Assembly (NCBI GenBank): GCA_963082975.1
Contig: OY720344.1
Coordinates: forward strand, 5,753,580-5,817,579
Reading direction: 5' to 3'
Length of the DNA: 64,000 nt
Origin: Labia minor
Lineage: Eukaryota; Arthropoda; Insecta; Dermaptera; Spongiphoridae
Position numbers and translations under genes: made by a program. Position 1 is the first letter of the stretch; the number at the start of each line of letters is the position of its first letter. Of this stretch, positions 1 to 15,200 are shown in pieces. The notes under the pieces are model-generated. The model searched no databases. It was not told the origin of the DNA and worked only from the letters and a program-made list of their open reading frames with translations.

Positions 1-3000
1 AATTAAAAAATGAAATTTTTAAAAGTAAATAATAAATTCGTTCATTTTAAATCATAAAAATATTAAAAAAATATATTATTGATATTTCTGATGAATAATT
101 ATTTTTTTATTCCGAAAACCTAGGGTCATCCTACGATGACCTTTCATACTTTTTTCGGTAAAATTAAAAAATGAAATGTTTTAAAAAAAAAATAAATTCG
201 TTCATTTTACTTCATAAAAATATTAAAAAAATATATTATTGATATTTCTGATGAATAATTATTTTTTTATGCCGAAAATCTAGGGTCATCCTACGATGAC
301 CTTTCATAATTTTTACGGGAAAATTAAAAAATTAAATTTTTAAAAGTAAATAATAAATTCGTTCATTTTCCATCATAAAAATATTAAAAAAATATATTAT
401 TGATATTTCTGATGAATAATTATTTTTTTATTCCGAAAACCTAGGGTCATCCTACGATGACCTTTCATAATTTTTTCGGTAAAATTAAAAAATGAAATGT
501 TTTAAAAAAAATAATAAATTCTTTCATTTTACATGATAACAATATTAAAAAAATATATTATTGATATTTCTGAAGAATAATTATTTTTTTATTCCGAAAA
601 CCTAGGGTCATCCTACGATGACCTTTCATACTTTTTTCGGTAAAATTAAAAAGTGAAATGTTTTAAAAAAAATAATAAATTCGTTCATTTTACTTCATAA
701 AAATATTAAAAAAATATATTATTAATATTTCTGATGAATAATTATTTTTTTATGCCGAAAACCTAGGGTCATCCTACGATGACCTTTCATAATTTTTACG
801 GGAAAATTAAAAAATGAAATTTTTAAAAATAAATAATAAATTCGATCATTTTACATCATAAAAATATTAAAAAAATATATTATTGATATTTCTGATGAAT
901 AATTATTTTTTTATTCCGAAAACCTAGGGTCATCCTAAGATGACCTTTCATAATTTTTTCCGTAAAATTAAAAAATGAAATGTTTTAAAAAAAATAATAA
1001 ATTCGTTCATTTTACATCATAAAAATATTAAAAAAATATATTATTGATATTTCTGATGAATAAATATTTTTTTATGCCCAAACCTAGGGTCATCCTACGA
1101 TGACCTTTCATAATTTTTTTGGTAAAATTAAAAAATGAAATGTTTTAAAAAAAATAATAAATTCGTTCATTTTACATCATAAAAATATTAAAAAAATATA
1201 TTATTGATATTTCTGATGAATAATTATTTTTTTATGCCGAAAACCTAGGGTCATCCTTCGATGACCTTTCATAATTTTTACGGGAAAATTAAAAAATGAA
1301 ATTTTTAAAAGTAAATAATAAATTCGTTCATTTTACATCATAAAAATATTAAAAAAATATATTATTGATATTTCTGATGAATAATATTTTTTTTATTCCG
1401 AAAACCTAGGGTCATCCTACGATGACCTTTCATAATTTTTTCGGTAAAATTAAAAAATGAAATGTTTTAAAAAAAATAATAAATTCGTTCATTTTAAAAA
1501 TAAAAATAAAAATATTAAAAAAATATATTATTGATATTTCTGATGAATAATTATTTTTTTATGCCGAAAACCTAGGGTCATCCTACGATGACCTTTCATA
1601 ATTTTTACGGGAAAATTAAAAAATGAAATTTTTAAAAGTAAATAATAAATTCGTTCATTTTACATCATGAAAATATTAAAAAAATATATTATTGATATTT
1701 CTGAAGAATAATTATTTTTTTATTCCGAAAACCTAGGGTCATCCTACGATGACCTTTCATACTTTTTTCGGTAAAATTAAAAAGTGAAATGTTTTAAAAA
1801 AAATAATAAATTCGTTCATTTTACTTCATAAAAATATTAAAAAAATATATTATTGATATTTCTGATGAATAATTATTTTTTATTTCCGAAAACCTAGGGT
1901 CATCTTACGATGACCTTTCATAATTTTTTCGGTAAAATTACAAAATGAAATGTTTTAAAAAAAATAATAAATTCGTTTATTTTACATCATAAAAATATTT
2001 AAAAAATTTATTATTGATATTTCTGATGAATAATTATTTTTTTATGCCGAAAATCTAGGGTCATCCTACGATGACCTTTCATAATTTTTACGGGAAAATT
2101 AAAAAATTAAATTTTTAAAAGTAAATAATAAATTCGTTCATTTTACATCATAAAAATATTAAAAAAATATATTATTGATATTTCTGATGAATAAATATTT
2201 TTTTATGCCCAAACCTAGGGTCATCCTACGATGACCTTTCATAATTTTTTTGGTAAAATTAAAAAATGAAATGTTTTAAAAAAAATAATAAATTCGTTCA
2301 TTTTACATCATAAAAATATTAAAAAAATATATTATTGATATTTCTGATGAATAATTATTTTTTTATGCCGAAAACCTAGGGTCATCCTTCGATGACCTTT
2401 CATAATTTTTACGGGAAAATTAAAAAATGAAATTTTTAAAAGTAAATAATAAATTCGTTCATTTTACATCATAAAAATATTAAAAAAATATATTATTGAT
2501 ATTTCTGATGAATAATATTTTTTTTATTCCGAAAACCTAGGGTCATCCTACGATGACCTTTCATAATTTTTTCGGTAAAATTAAAAAATGAAATGTTTTA
2601 AAAAAAATAATAAATTCATTCATCTTACATCATAAAAATATTAAAAAAATATATTATTGATATTTCTGATGAATAATTATTTTTTTATGCCGAAAACCTA
2701 GGGTCATCCTTCGATGACCTTTCATAATTTTTACGGGAAAATTAAAAAATGAAATTTTTAAAAGTAAATAATAAATTCGTTCATTTTACATCATAAAAAT
2801 ATTAAAAAAATATATTATTGATATTTCTGAAGAATAATTATTTTTTTATTCCGAAAACCTAGGGTCATCCTACGATGACCTTTCATACTTTTTTCGGTAA
2901 AATTAAAAAGTGAAATGTTTTAAAAAAAATAATAAATTCGTTCATTTTACTTCATAAAAATATTAAAAAAATATATTATTAATATTTCTAATGAATAATT

Positions 3001-3060
3001 ATTTTTTTATGCCGAAAACCTAGGGTCATCCTACGATGACCTTTCATACTTTTTTCGGTA

Positions 3061-6000
3061 AAATTAAAAAGTGAAATGTTTTAAAAAAAATAATAAATTC
3101 GTTCATTTTACTTCATAAAAATATTAAAAAAATATATTATTGATATTTCTGATGAATAATTATTTTTTATTTCCGAAAACCTAGGGTCATCTTACGATAA
3201 CCTTTCATAATTTTTTCGGTAAAATTAAAAAATGAAATGTTTTAAAAAAAATAATAAATTCATTCATTTTACATCATAAAAATATTAAAAAAATATATTA
3301 TTGATATTTCTGATGAATAATTATTTTTTTATGCCGAAAACCTAGGGTCATCCTTCGATGACCTTTCATAATTTTTACGGGAAAATTAAAAAATGAAATT
3401 TTTAAAAGTAAATAATAAATTCGTTCATTTTAAATCATAAAAATATTAAAAAAATATATTATTGATATTTCTGATGAATAATTATTTTTTTATTCCGAAA
3501 ACCTAGGGTCATCCTACGATGACCTTTCATACTTTTTTCGGTAAAATTAAAAAATGAAATGTTTTAAAAAAAAAATAAATTCGTTCATTTTACTTCATAA
3601 AAATATTAAAAAAATATATTATTGATATTTCTGATGAATAATTATTTTTTTATGCCGAAAATCTAGGGTCATCCTACGATGACCTTTCATAATTTTTACG
3701 GGAAAATTAAAAAATTAAATTTTTAAAAGTAAATAATAAATTCGTTCATTTTCCATCATAAAAATATTAAAAAAATATATTATTGATATTTCTGATGAAT
3801 AATTATTTTTTTATTCCGAAAACCTAGGGTCATCCTACGATGACCTTTCATAATTTTTTCGGTAAAATTAAAAAATGAAATGTTTTAAAAAAAATAATAA
3901 ATTCTTTCATTTTACATGATAACAATATTAAAAAAATATATTATTGATATTTCTGAAGAATAATTATTTTTTTATTCCGAAAACCTAGGGTCATCCTACG
4001 ATGACCTTTCATACTTTTTTCGGTAAAATTAAAAAGTGAAATGTTTTAAAAAAAATAATAAATTCGTTCATTTTACTTCATAAAAATATTAAAAAAATAT
4101 ATTATTAATATTTCTGATGAATAATTATTTTTTTATGCCGAAAACCTAGGGTCATCCTACGATGACCTTTCATAATTTTTACGGGAAAATTAAAAAATGA
4201 AATTTTTAAAAATAAATAATAAATTCGATCATTTTACATCATAAAAATATTAAAAAAATATATTATTGATATTTCTGATGAATAATTATTTTTTTATTCC
4301 GAAAACCTAGGGTCATCCTAAGATGACCTTTCATAATTTTTTCCGTAAAATTAAAAAATGAAATGTTTTAAAAAAAATAATAAATTCGTTCATTTTACAT
4401 CATAAAAATATTAAAAAAATATATTATTGATATTTCTGATGAATAAATATTTTTTTATGCCCAAACCTAGGGTCATCCTACGATGACCTTTCATAATTTT
4501 TTTGGTAAAATTAAAAAATGAAATGTTTTAAAAAAAATAATAAATTCGTTCATTTTACATCATAAAAATATTAAAAAAATATATTATTGATATTTCTGAT
4601 GAATAATTATTTTTTTATGCCGAAAACCTAGGGTCATCCTTCGATGACCTTTCATAATTTTTACGGGAAAATTAAAAAGTGAAATGTTTTAAAAAAAATA
4701 ATAAATTCGTTCATTTTACTTCATAAAAATATTAAAAAAATATATTATTGATATTTCTGATGAATAATTATTTTTTATTTCCGAAAACCTAGGGTCATCT
4801 TACGATAACCTTTCATAATTTTTTCGGTAAAATTAAAAAATGAAATGTTTTAAAAAAAATAATAAATTCATTCATTTTACATCATAAAAATATTAAAAAA
4901 ATATATTATTGATATTTCTGATGAATAATTATTTTTTTATGCCGAAAACCTAGGGTCATCCTTCGATGACCTTTCATAATTTTTACGGGAAAATTAAAAA
5001 ATGAAATTTTTAAAAGTAAATAATAAATTCGTTCATTTTAAATCATAAAAATATTAAAAAAATATATTATTGATATTTCTGATGAATAATTATTTTTTTA
5101 TTCCGAAAACCTAGGGTCATCCTACGATGACCTTTCATACTTTTTTCGGTAAAATTAAAAAATGAAATGTTTTAAAAAAAATAATAAATTCGTTCATTTT
5201 ACTTCATAAAAATATTAAAAAAATATATTATTGATATTTCTGATGAATAATTATTTTTTTATGCCGAAAATCTAGGGTCATCCTACGATGACCTTTCATA
5301 ATTTTTACGGGAAAATTAAAAAATTAAATTTTTAAAAGTAAATAATAAATTCGTTCATTTTCCATCATAAAAATATTAAAAAAATATATTATTGATATTT
5401 CTGATGAATAATTATTTTTTTATTCCGAAAACCTAGGGTCATCCTACGATGACCTTTCATAATTTTTTCGGTAAAATTAAAAAATGAAATGTTTTAAAAA
5501 AAATAATAAATTCTTTCATTTTACATGATAACAATATTAAAAAAATATATTATTGATATTTCTGAAGAATAATTATTTTTTTATTCCGAAAACCTAGGGT
5601 CATCCTACGATGACCTTTCATACTTTTTTCGGTAAAATTAAAAAGTGAAATGTTTTAAAAAAAATAATAAATTCGTTCATTTTACTTCATAAAAATATTA
5701 AAAAAATATATTATTAATATTTCTGATGAATAATTATTTTTTTATGCCGAAAACCTAGGGTCATCCTACGATGACCTTTCATAATTTTTACGGGAAAATT
5801 AAAAAATGAAATTTTTAAAAATAAATAATAAATTCGATCATTTTACATCATAAAAATAATAAAAAAATATATTATTGATATTTCTGATGAATAATTATTT
5901 TTTTATTCCGAAAACCTAGGGTCATCCTAAGATGACCTTTCATAATTTTTTCCGTAAAATTAAAAAATGAAATGTTTTAAAAAAAATAATAAATTCGTTC

Positions 6001-6276
6001 ATTTTACATCATAAAAATATTAAAAAAATATATTATTGATATTTCTGATGAATAAATATTTTTTTATGCCCAAACCTAGGGTCATCCTACGATGACCTTT
6101 CATAATTTTTTTGGTAAAATTAAAAAATGAAATGTTTTAAAAAAAATAATAAATTCGTTCATTTTACATCATAAAAATATTAAAAAAATATATTATTGAT
6201 ATTTCTGATGAATAATTATTTTTTTATGCCGAAAACCTAGGGTCATCCTTCGATGACATTTCATAATTTTTACGGG
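3061..6276 (+). repeat. Tandem duplication of a 10-monomer (1,608-bp) satellite block
   Basis: The segment 3061-4668 is followed directly by a near copy at 4669-6276. The rare arm variant TCTTACGATAACC anchors both, with TAGGG at 3182 and again at 4790. Shared private changes follow in the same order: TTTCCATCAT, TTACATGATAACAAT, AATTCGATCATT, TCCTAAGATGACC and ATGCCCAAACC. Single differences include GATGACATT near 6257 and ATAATAAAA near 5855. The first copy is itself similar to 1-1290 at an offset of 3,383 bp (21 monomers). This is a higher-order repeat made by unequal exchange or block duplication. Confidence 0.85.
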
Positions 6277-9200
6277 AAAATTAAAAAATGAAATTTTTAA
6301 AAGTAAATAATAAATTCGTTCATTTTACATCATAAAAATATTAAAAAAATATATTATTGATATTTCTGATGAATAATATTTTTTTTATTCCGAAAACCTA
6401 GGGTCATCCTACGATGACCTTTCATAATTTTTTCGGTAAAATTAAAAAATGAAATGTTTTAAAAAAAATAATAAATTCGTTCATTATAAAAATAAAAATA
6501 AAAATATTAAAAAAATATATTATTGATATTTCTGATGAATAATTATTTTTTTATGCCGAAAACCTAGGGTCATCCTACGATGACCTTTCATAATTTTTAC
6601 GGGAAAATTAAAAAATGAAATTTTTAAAAGTAAATAATAAATTCGTTCATTTTACATCATGAAAATATTAAAAAAATATATTATTGATATTTCTGAAGAA
6701 TAATTATTTTTTTATTCCGAAAACCTAGGGTCATCCTACGATGACCTTTCATACTTTTTTCGGTAAAATTAAAAAGTGAAATGTTTTAAAAAAAATAATA
6801 AATTCGTTCATTTTACTTCATAAAAATATTAAAAAAATATATTATTGATATTTCTGATGAATAATTATTTTTTATTTCCGAAAACCTAGGGTCATCTTAC
6901 GATGACCTTTCATAATTTTTTCGGTAAAATTACAAAATGAAATGTTTTAAAAAAAATAATAAATTCGTTCTTTTTACATCATAAAAATATTTTAAAAATT
7001 TATTATTGATATTTCTGATGAATAATTATTTTTTTATGCCGAAAATCTAGGGTCATCCTACGATGACCTTTCATAATTTTTACGGGAAAATTAAAAAATT
7101 AAATTTTTAAAAGTAAATAATAAATTCGTTCATTTTACATCATAAAAATATTAAAAAAATATATTATTGATATTTCTGATGAATAATTATTTTTTTATGC
7201 CGAAAATCTAGGGTCATCCTACGATGACCTTTCATAATTTTTACGGGAAAATTAAAAAATTAAATTTTTAAAAGTAAATAATAAATTCGTTAATTTTACT
7301 TCATAAAAATATTAAAAAAATATATTATTAATATTTCTGATGAATTATTATTTTTTTGTGGCGAAAACCTAGGGTCATCCTACGATGACCTTTCATAATT
7401 TTTACGGGAAAATTAAAAAATGAAATTTTTAAAAGTAAATAATAAATTCGTTCATTTTACATCATAAAAATATTAAAAAAATATATTATTGATATTTTGA
7501 TGAATAATTTTTTTTTATGCCGAAAACCTAGGGTCATCCTACGATAACCTTTCATAATTTTTTCGGTAAAATTAAAAAATGAAATGTGTTAAAAAAAATA
7601 ATAAATTCGTTCATTTTACTTCATAAAAATATTAAAAAAATATATTATTTATATTTTGATGAATAATTATTTTTTTATGCCGAAAACCTAGGGTCATCCT
7701 ACGATGACCTTTCATAATTTTTTCGGTAAAATTAAAAAATGAAATGTTTAAAAAAAAAAATTAATAAATTCATTCCTCTTACATCATAAAAATATTAAAA
7801 AAATATATTATTGATATTTCTGATGAATAATTATTTTTTTATGCCGAAAACCTAGGGTCATCCTTCGATGACCTTTCATAATTTTTACGGGAAAATTAAA
7901 AAATGAAATTTTTAAAAGTAAATAATAAATTCGTTCATTTTACATCATAAAAATATTAAAAAAATATATTATTGATATTTCTGAAGAATAATTATTTTTT
8001 TATTCCGAAAACCTAGGGTCATCCTACGATGACCTTTCATACTTTTTTCGGTAAAATTAAAAAGTGAAATGTTTTAAAAAAAATAATAAATTCGTTCATT
8101 TTACTTCATAAAAATATTAAAAAAATATATTATTAATATTTCTAATGAATAATTATTATTTTATGCCGAAAACCTAGGGTCATCCTACGATGACCTTTCA
8201 TAATTTTTACGGGAAAATTAAAAAATGAAATTTTTAAAAATAAATAATAAATTCGATCATTTTACATCATAAAAATATTAAAAAAATATATTATTGATAT
8301 TTCTGATGAATAATTATTTTTTTATTCCGAAAACCTAGGGTCATCCTAAGATGACCTTTCATAATTTTTTCCGTAAAATTAAAAAATGAAATGTTTTAAA
8401 AAAAATAATAAATTCGTTCATTTTACATCATAAAAATATTAAAAAAATATATTATTGATATTTCTGATGAATAAATATTTTTTTATGCCCAAACCTAGGG
8501 TCATCCTACGATGACCTTTCATAATTTTTTTGGTAAAATTAAAAAATGAAATGTTTTAAAAAAAATAATAAATTCGTTCATTTTACATCATAAAAATATT
8601 AAAAAAATATATTATTGATATTTCTGATGAATAATTATTTTTTTATGCCGAAAACCTAGGGTCATCCTTCGATGACCTTTCATAATTTTTACGGGAAAAT
8701 TAAAAAATGAAATTTTTAAAAGTAAATAATAAATTCGTTCATTTTACATCATAAAAATATTAAAAAAATATATTATTGATATTTCTGATGAATAATATTT
8801 TTTTTATTCCGAAAACCTAGGGTCATCCTACGATGACCTTTCATAATTTTTTCGGTAAAATTAAAAAATGAAATGTTTTAAAAAAAATAATAAATTCGTT
8901 CATTTTAAAAATAAAAATAAAAATATTAAAAAAATATATTATTGATATTTCTGATGAATAATTATTTTTTTATGCCGAAAACCTAGGGTCATCCTACGAT
9001 GACCTTTCATAATTTTTACGGGAAAATTAAAAAATGAAATTTTTAAAAGTAAATAATAAATTCGTTCATTTTACATCATGAAAATATTAAAAAAATATAT
9101 TATTGATATTTCTGAAGAATAATTATTTTTTTATGCCGAAAACCTAGGGTCATCCTTCGATGACCTTTCATAATTTTTACGGGAAAATTAAAAAATGAAA

Positions 9201-12200
9201 TTTTTAAAAGTAAATAATAAATTCGTTCATTTTACATCATAAAAATATTAAAAAAATATATTATTGATATTTCTGATGAATAATATTTTTTTTATTCCGA
9301 AAACCTAGGGTCATCCTACGATGACCTTTCATAATTTTTTCGGTAAAATTAAAAAATGAAATGTTTTAAAAAAAATAATAAATTCGTTCATTTTAAAAAT
9401 AAAAATAAAAATATTAAAAAAATATATTATTGATATTTCTGATGAATAATTATTTTTTTATGCCGAAAACCTAGGGTCATGACCGATGACCTTTCATAAT
9501 TTTTACGGGAAAATTAAAAAATGAAATTTTTAAAAGTAAATAATAAATTCGTTCATTTTACATCATAAAAATATTAAAAAAATATATTATTGATATTTCT
9601 GATGAATAATATTTTTTTTATTCCGAAAACCTAGGGTCATCCTACGATGACCTTTCATAATTTTTTCGGTAAAATTAAAAAATGAAATGTTTTAAAAAAA
9701 ATAATAAATTCGTTCATTTTAAAAATAAAAATAAAAATATTAAAAAAATATATTATTGATATTTCTGATGAATAATTATTTTTTTATGCCGAAAACCTAG
9801 GGTCATCCTACGATGACCTTTCATAATTTTTACGGGAAAATTAAAAAATGAAATTTTTAAAAGTAAATAATAAATTCGTTCATTTTACATCATGAAAATA
9901 TTAAAAAAATATATTATTGATATTTCTGAAGAATAATTATTTTTTTATGCCGAAAACCTAGGGTCATCCTTCGATGACCTTTCATAATTTTTACGGGAAA
10001 ATTAAAAAATGAAATTTTTAAAAGTAAATAATAAATTCGTTCATTTTACATCATAAAAATATTAAAAAAATATATTATTGATATTTCTGATGAATAATAT
10101 TTTTTTTATTCCGAAAACCTAGGGTCATCCTACGATGACCTTTCATAATTTTTTCGGTAAAATTAAAAAATGAAATGTTTTAAAAAAAATAATAAATTCG
10201 TTCATTTTAAAAATAAAAATAAAAATATTAAAAAAATATATTATTGATATTTCTGATGAATAATTATTTTTTTATGCCGAAAACCTAGGGTCATGACCGA
10301 TGACCTTTCATAATTTTTACGGGAAAATTAAAAAATGAAATTTTTAAAAGTAAATAATAAATTCGTTCATTTTACATCATGAAAATATTAAAAAAATATA
10401 TTATTGATATTTCTGAAGAATAATTATTTTTTTATTCCGAAAACCTAGGGTCATCCTACGATGACCTTTCATACTTTTTTCGGTAAAATTAAAAAGTGAA
10501 ATGTTTTAAAAAAAATAATAAATTCGTTCATTTTACTTCATAAAAATATTAAAAAAATATATTATTGATATTTCTGATGAATAATTATTTTTTATTTCCG
10601 AAAACCTAGGGTCATCTTACGATGACCTTTCATAATTTTTTCGGTAAAATTAAAAAATGAAATGTTTTAAAAAAAATAATAAATTCATTCATTTTACATC
10701 ATAAAAATATTAAAAAAATATATTATTGATATTTCTGATGAATAATTATTTTTTTATGCCGAAAACCTAGGGTCATCCTTCGATGACCTTTCATAATTTT
10801 TACGGGAAAATTAAAAAATGAAATTTTTATAAGTAAATAATAAATTCGTTCATTTTAAATCATAAAAATATTAAAAAAATATATTATTGATATTTCTGAA
10901 GAATAATTATTTTTTTATGCCGAAAACCTAGGGTCATCCTTCGATGACCTTTCATAATTTTTACGGGAAAATTAAAAAATGAAATTTTTAAAAGTAAATA
11001 ATAAATTCGTTCATTTTACATCATAAAAATATTAAAAAAATATATTATTGATATTTCTGATGAATAATATTTTTTTTATTCCGAAAACCTAGGGTCATCC
11101 TACGATGACCTTTCATAATTTTTTCGGTAAAATTAAAAAATGAAATGTTTTAAAAAAAATAATAAATTCGTTCATTTTAAAAATAAAAATAAAAATATTA
11201 AAAAAATATATTATTGATATTTCTGATGAATAATTATTTTTTTATGCCGAAAACCTAGGGTCATGACCGATGACCTTTCATAATTTTTACGGGAAAATTA
11301 AAAAATGAAATTTTTAAAAGTAAATAATAAATTCGTTCATTTTACATCATGAAAATATTAAAAAAATATATTATTGATATTTCTGAAGAATAATTATTTT
11401 TTTATTCCGAAAACCTAGGGTCATCCTACGATGACCTTTCATACTTTTTTCGGTAAAATTAAAAAGTGAAATGTTTTAAAAAAAATAATAAATTCGTTCA
11501 TTTTACTTCATAAAAATATTAAAAAAATATATTATTGATATTTCTGATGAATAATTATTTTTTATTTCCGAAAACCTAGGGTCATCTTACGATGACCTTT
11601 CATAATTTTTTCGGTAAAATTAAAAAATGAAATGTTTTAAAAAAAATAATAAATTCATTCATTTTACATCATAAAAATATTAAAAAAATATATTATTGAT
11701 ATTTCTGATGAATAATTATTTTTTTATGCCGAAAACCTAGGGTCATCCTTCGATGACCTTTCATAATTTTTACGGGAAAATTAAAAAATGAAATTTTTAT
11801 AAGTAAATAATAAATTCGTTCATTTTAAATCATAAAAATATTAAAAAAATATATTATTGATATTTCTGATGAATAATTATTTTTTTATTCCGAAAACCTA
11901 GGGTCATCCTACGATGACCTTTCATACTTTTTTCGGTAAAATTAAAAAATGAAATGTTTTAAAAAAAATAATAAATTCGTTCATTTTACTTCATAAAAAT
12001 ATTAAAAAAATATATTATTGATATTTCTGATGAATAATTATTTTTTTATGCCGAAAATCTAGGGTCATCCTACGATGACCTTTCATAATTTTTACGGGAA
12101 AATTAAAAAATTAAATTTTTAAAAGTAAATAATAAATTCGTTCATTTTACATCATAAAAATATTAAAAAAATATATTATTGATATTTCTGATGAATAATT

Positions 12201-15200
12201 ATTTTTTTATTCCGAAAACCTAGGGTCATCCTACGATGACCTTTCATAATTTTTTCGGTAAAATTAAAAAATGAAATGTTTTAAAAAAAATAATAAATTC
12301 GTTCATTTTACATGATAAAAATATTAAAAAAATATATTATTGATATTTCTGAAGAATAATTATTTTTTTATTCCGAAAACCTAGGGTCATCCTACGATGA
12401 CCTTTCATACTTTTTTCGGTAAAATTAAAAAGTGAAATGTTTTAAAAAAAATAATAAATTCGTTCATTTTACTTCATAAAAATATTAAAAAAATATATTA
12501 TTAATATTTCTGATGAATAATTATTTTTTTATGCCGAAAACCTAGGGTCATCCTACGATGACCTTTCATAATTTTTTCGGGAAAATTAAAAAATGAAATT
12601 TTTAAAAATAAATAATAAATTCGATCATTTTACATCATAAAAATATTAAAAAAATATATTATTGATATTTCTGATGAATAATTATTTTTTTATTCCGAAA
12701 ACCTAGGGTCATCCTAAGATGACCTTTCATAATTTTTTCCGTAAAATTAAAAAATGAAATTTTTAAAAGTAAATAATAAATTAGTTCATTTTACATCATA
12801 AAAATATTAAAAAAATATATTATTGATATTTTGATGAATAATTATTTTTTTATGCCGAAAACCTAGGGTCATCCTACGATAACCTTTCATAATTTTTTCG
12901 GTAAAATTAAAAAATGAAATGTTTTAAAAAAAATAATAAATTCGTTCATTTTACTTCATAAAAATATTAAAAAAATATATTATTTATATTTTGATGAATA
13001 ATTATTTTTTTATGCCGAAAACCTAGGGTCATCCTACGATGACCTTTCATAATTTTTTCGGTAAAATTAAAAAATGAAATGTTTTTAAAAAAATAATAAA
13101 TTCATTCATTTTACATCATAAAAATATTAAAAAAATATATTATTGATATTTCTGATGAATAATTATTTTTTTATGCCGAAAACCTAGGGTCATCCTTCGA
13201 TGACCTTTCATAATTTTTACGGGAAAATTAAAAAATGAAATTTTTAAAAGTAAATAATAAATTCGTTCATTTTACATCATAAAAATATTAAAAAAATATA
13301 TTATTGATATTTCTGAAGAATAATTATTTTTTTATTCCGAAAACCTAGGGTCATCCTACGATGACCTTTCATACTTTTTTCGGTAAAATTAAAAAGTGAA
13401 ATGTTTTAAAAAAAATAATAATTTCGTTCATTTTACTTCATAAAAATATTAAAAAAATATATTATTAATATTTCTGATGAATAATTATTTTTTTATGCCG
13501 AAAACCTAGGGTCATCCTACGATGACCTTTCATAATTTTTCCCGTAAAATTAAAAAATGAAATGTTTTAAAAAAAATAATAAATTCGTTCATTTTACATC
13601 ATAAAAATATTAAAAAAATATATTATTGATATTTCTGAAGAATAATTATTTTTTTATTCTGAAAACCTAGGGTCATCCTACGATGACCTTTCATACTTTT
13701 TTCGGTAAAATTAAAAAGTGAAATGTTTTAAAAAAAATAATAAATTCGTTCATTTTACTTCATAAAAATATTAAAAAAATATATTATTAATATTTCTTTT
13801 GAATAATTATTTTTTTATGCCGAAAACCTAGGGTCATCCTACGATGACCTTTCATAATTTTTACGGGAAAATTAAAAAATGAAATTTTTAAAAATAAATA
13901 ATAAATTCGATCATTTTACATCATAAAAATATTAAAAAAATATATTATTGATATTTCTGATGAATAATTAATTTTTTATTCCGAAAACCTAGGGTCATCC
14001 TAAGATGACCTTTCATAATTTTTTCCGTAAAATTAAAAAATGAAATTTTTAAAAGTAAATAATAAATTAGTTCATTTTACATCATAAAAATATTAAAAAA
14101 ATATATTATTGATATTTTGATGAATAATTATTTTTTTATGCCGAAAACCTAGGGTCATCCTACGATAACCTTTCATAATTTTTTCGGTAAAATTAAAAAA
14201 TGAAATGTTTTAAAAAAAATAATAAATTCGTTCATTTTACTTCATAAAAATATTAAAAAAATATATTATTTATATTTTGATGAATAATTATTTTTTTATG
14301 CCGAAAACCTAGGGTCATCCTACGATGACCTTTCATAATTTTTTCGGTAAAATTAAAAAATGAAATGTTTTAAAAAAAATAATAAATTCATTCATTTTAC
14401 ATCATAAAAATATTAAAAAAATATATTATTGATATTTCTGATGAATAATTATTTTTTTATGCCGAAAACCTAGGGTCATCCTTCGATGACCTTTCATAAT
14501 TTTTACGGGAAAATTTAAAAATGAAATTTTTAAAAGTAAATAATAAATTCGTTCATTTTACATCATAAAAATATTAAAAAAATATATTATTGATATTTCT
14601 GAAGAATAATTATTTTTTTATTCCGAAAACCTAGGGTCATCCTACGATGACCTTTCATAATTTTTACGGGAAAATTAAAAAATGAAATTTTTAAAAATAA
14701 ATAATAAATTCGATCATTTTACATCATAAAAATATTAAAAAAATATATTATTGATATTTCTGATGAATAATTATTTTTTTATTCCGAAAACCTAGGGTCA
14801 TCCTAAGATGACCTTTCATAATTTTTTCCGTAAAATTAAAAAATGAAATGTTTTAAAAAAAATAATAAATTCGTTCATTTTACATCATAAAAATATTAAA
14901 AAAATATATTATTGATATTTCTGATGAATAAATATTTTTTTATGCCAAAACCTAGGGTCATCCTACGATGACCTTTCATACTTTTTTTGGTAAAATTAAA
15001 AAATGAAATGTTTTAAAAAAAATAATAAATTCGTTCATTTTACATCATAAAAATATTAAAAAAATATATTATTAATATTTCTGATGAATAATTATTTTTT
15101 ATTTCCGAAAACCTAGGGTCATCTTACGATGACTTTTCATAATTTTTTCGGTAAAATTAAAAAATGAAATGTTTTAAAAAAAATAATAAATTCATTCATT

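Noticed and set aside
80..140. Hammerhead ribozyme in the monomer: CTGATGA, then GAAA, then a stable stem-loop
   Set aside because: The order of motifs is suggestive, since hammerheads do occur in satellites. But stem II cannot close (A opposite C at its base), six unpaired bases separate GAAA from the GGTCATC stem, and no stem I strand complementary to the bases before CTGATGA follows. The CTGATGA core also varies freely among monomers (CTGAAGA, TTTTGATGA, CTGATTA). The minus strand lacks the core.
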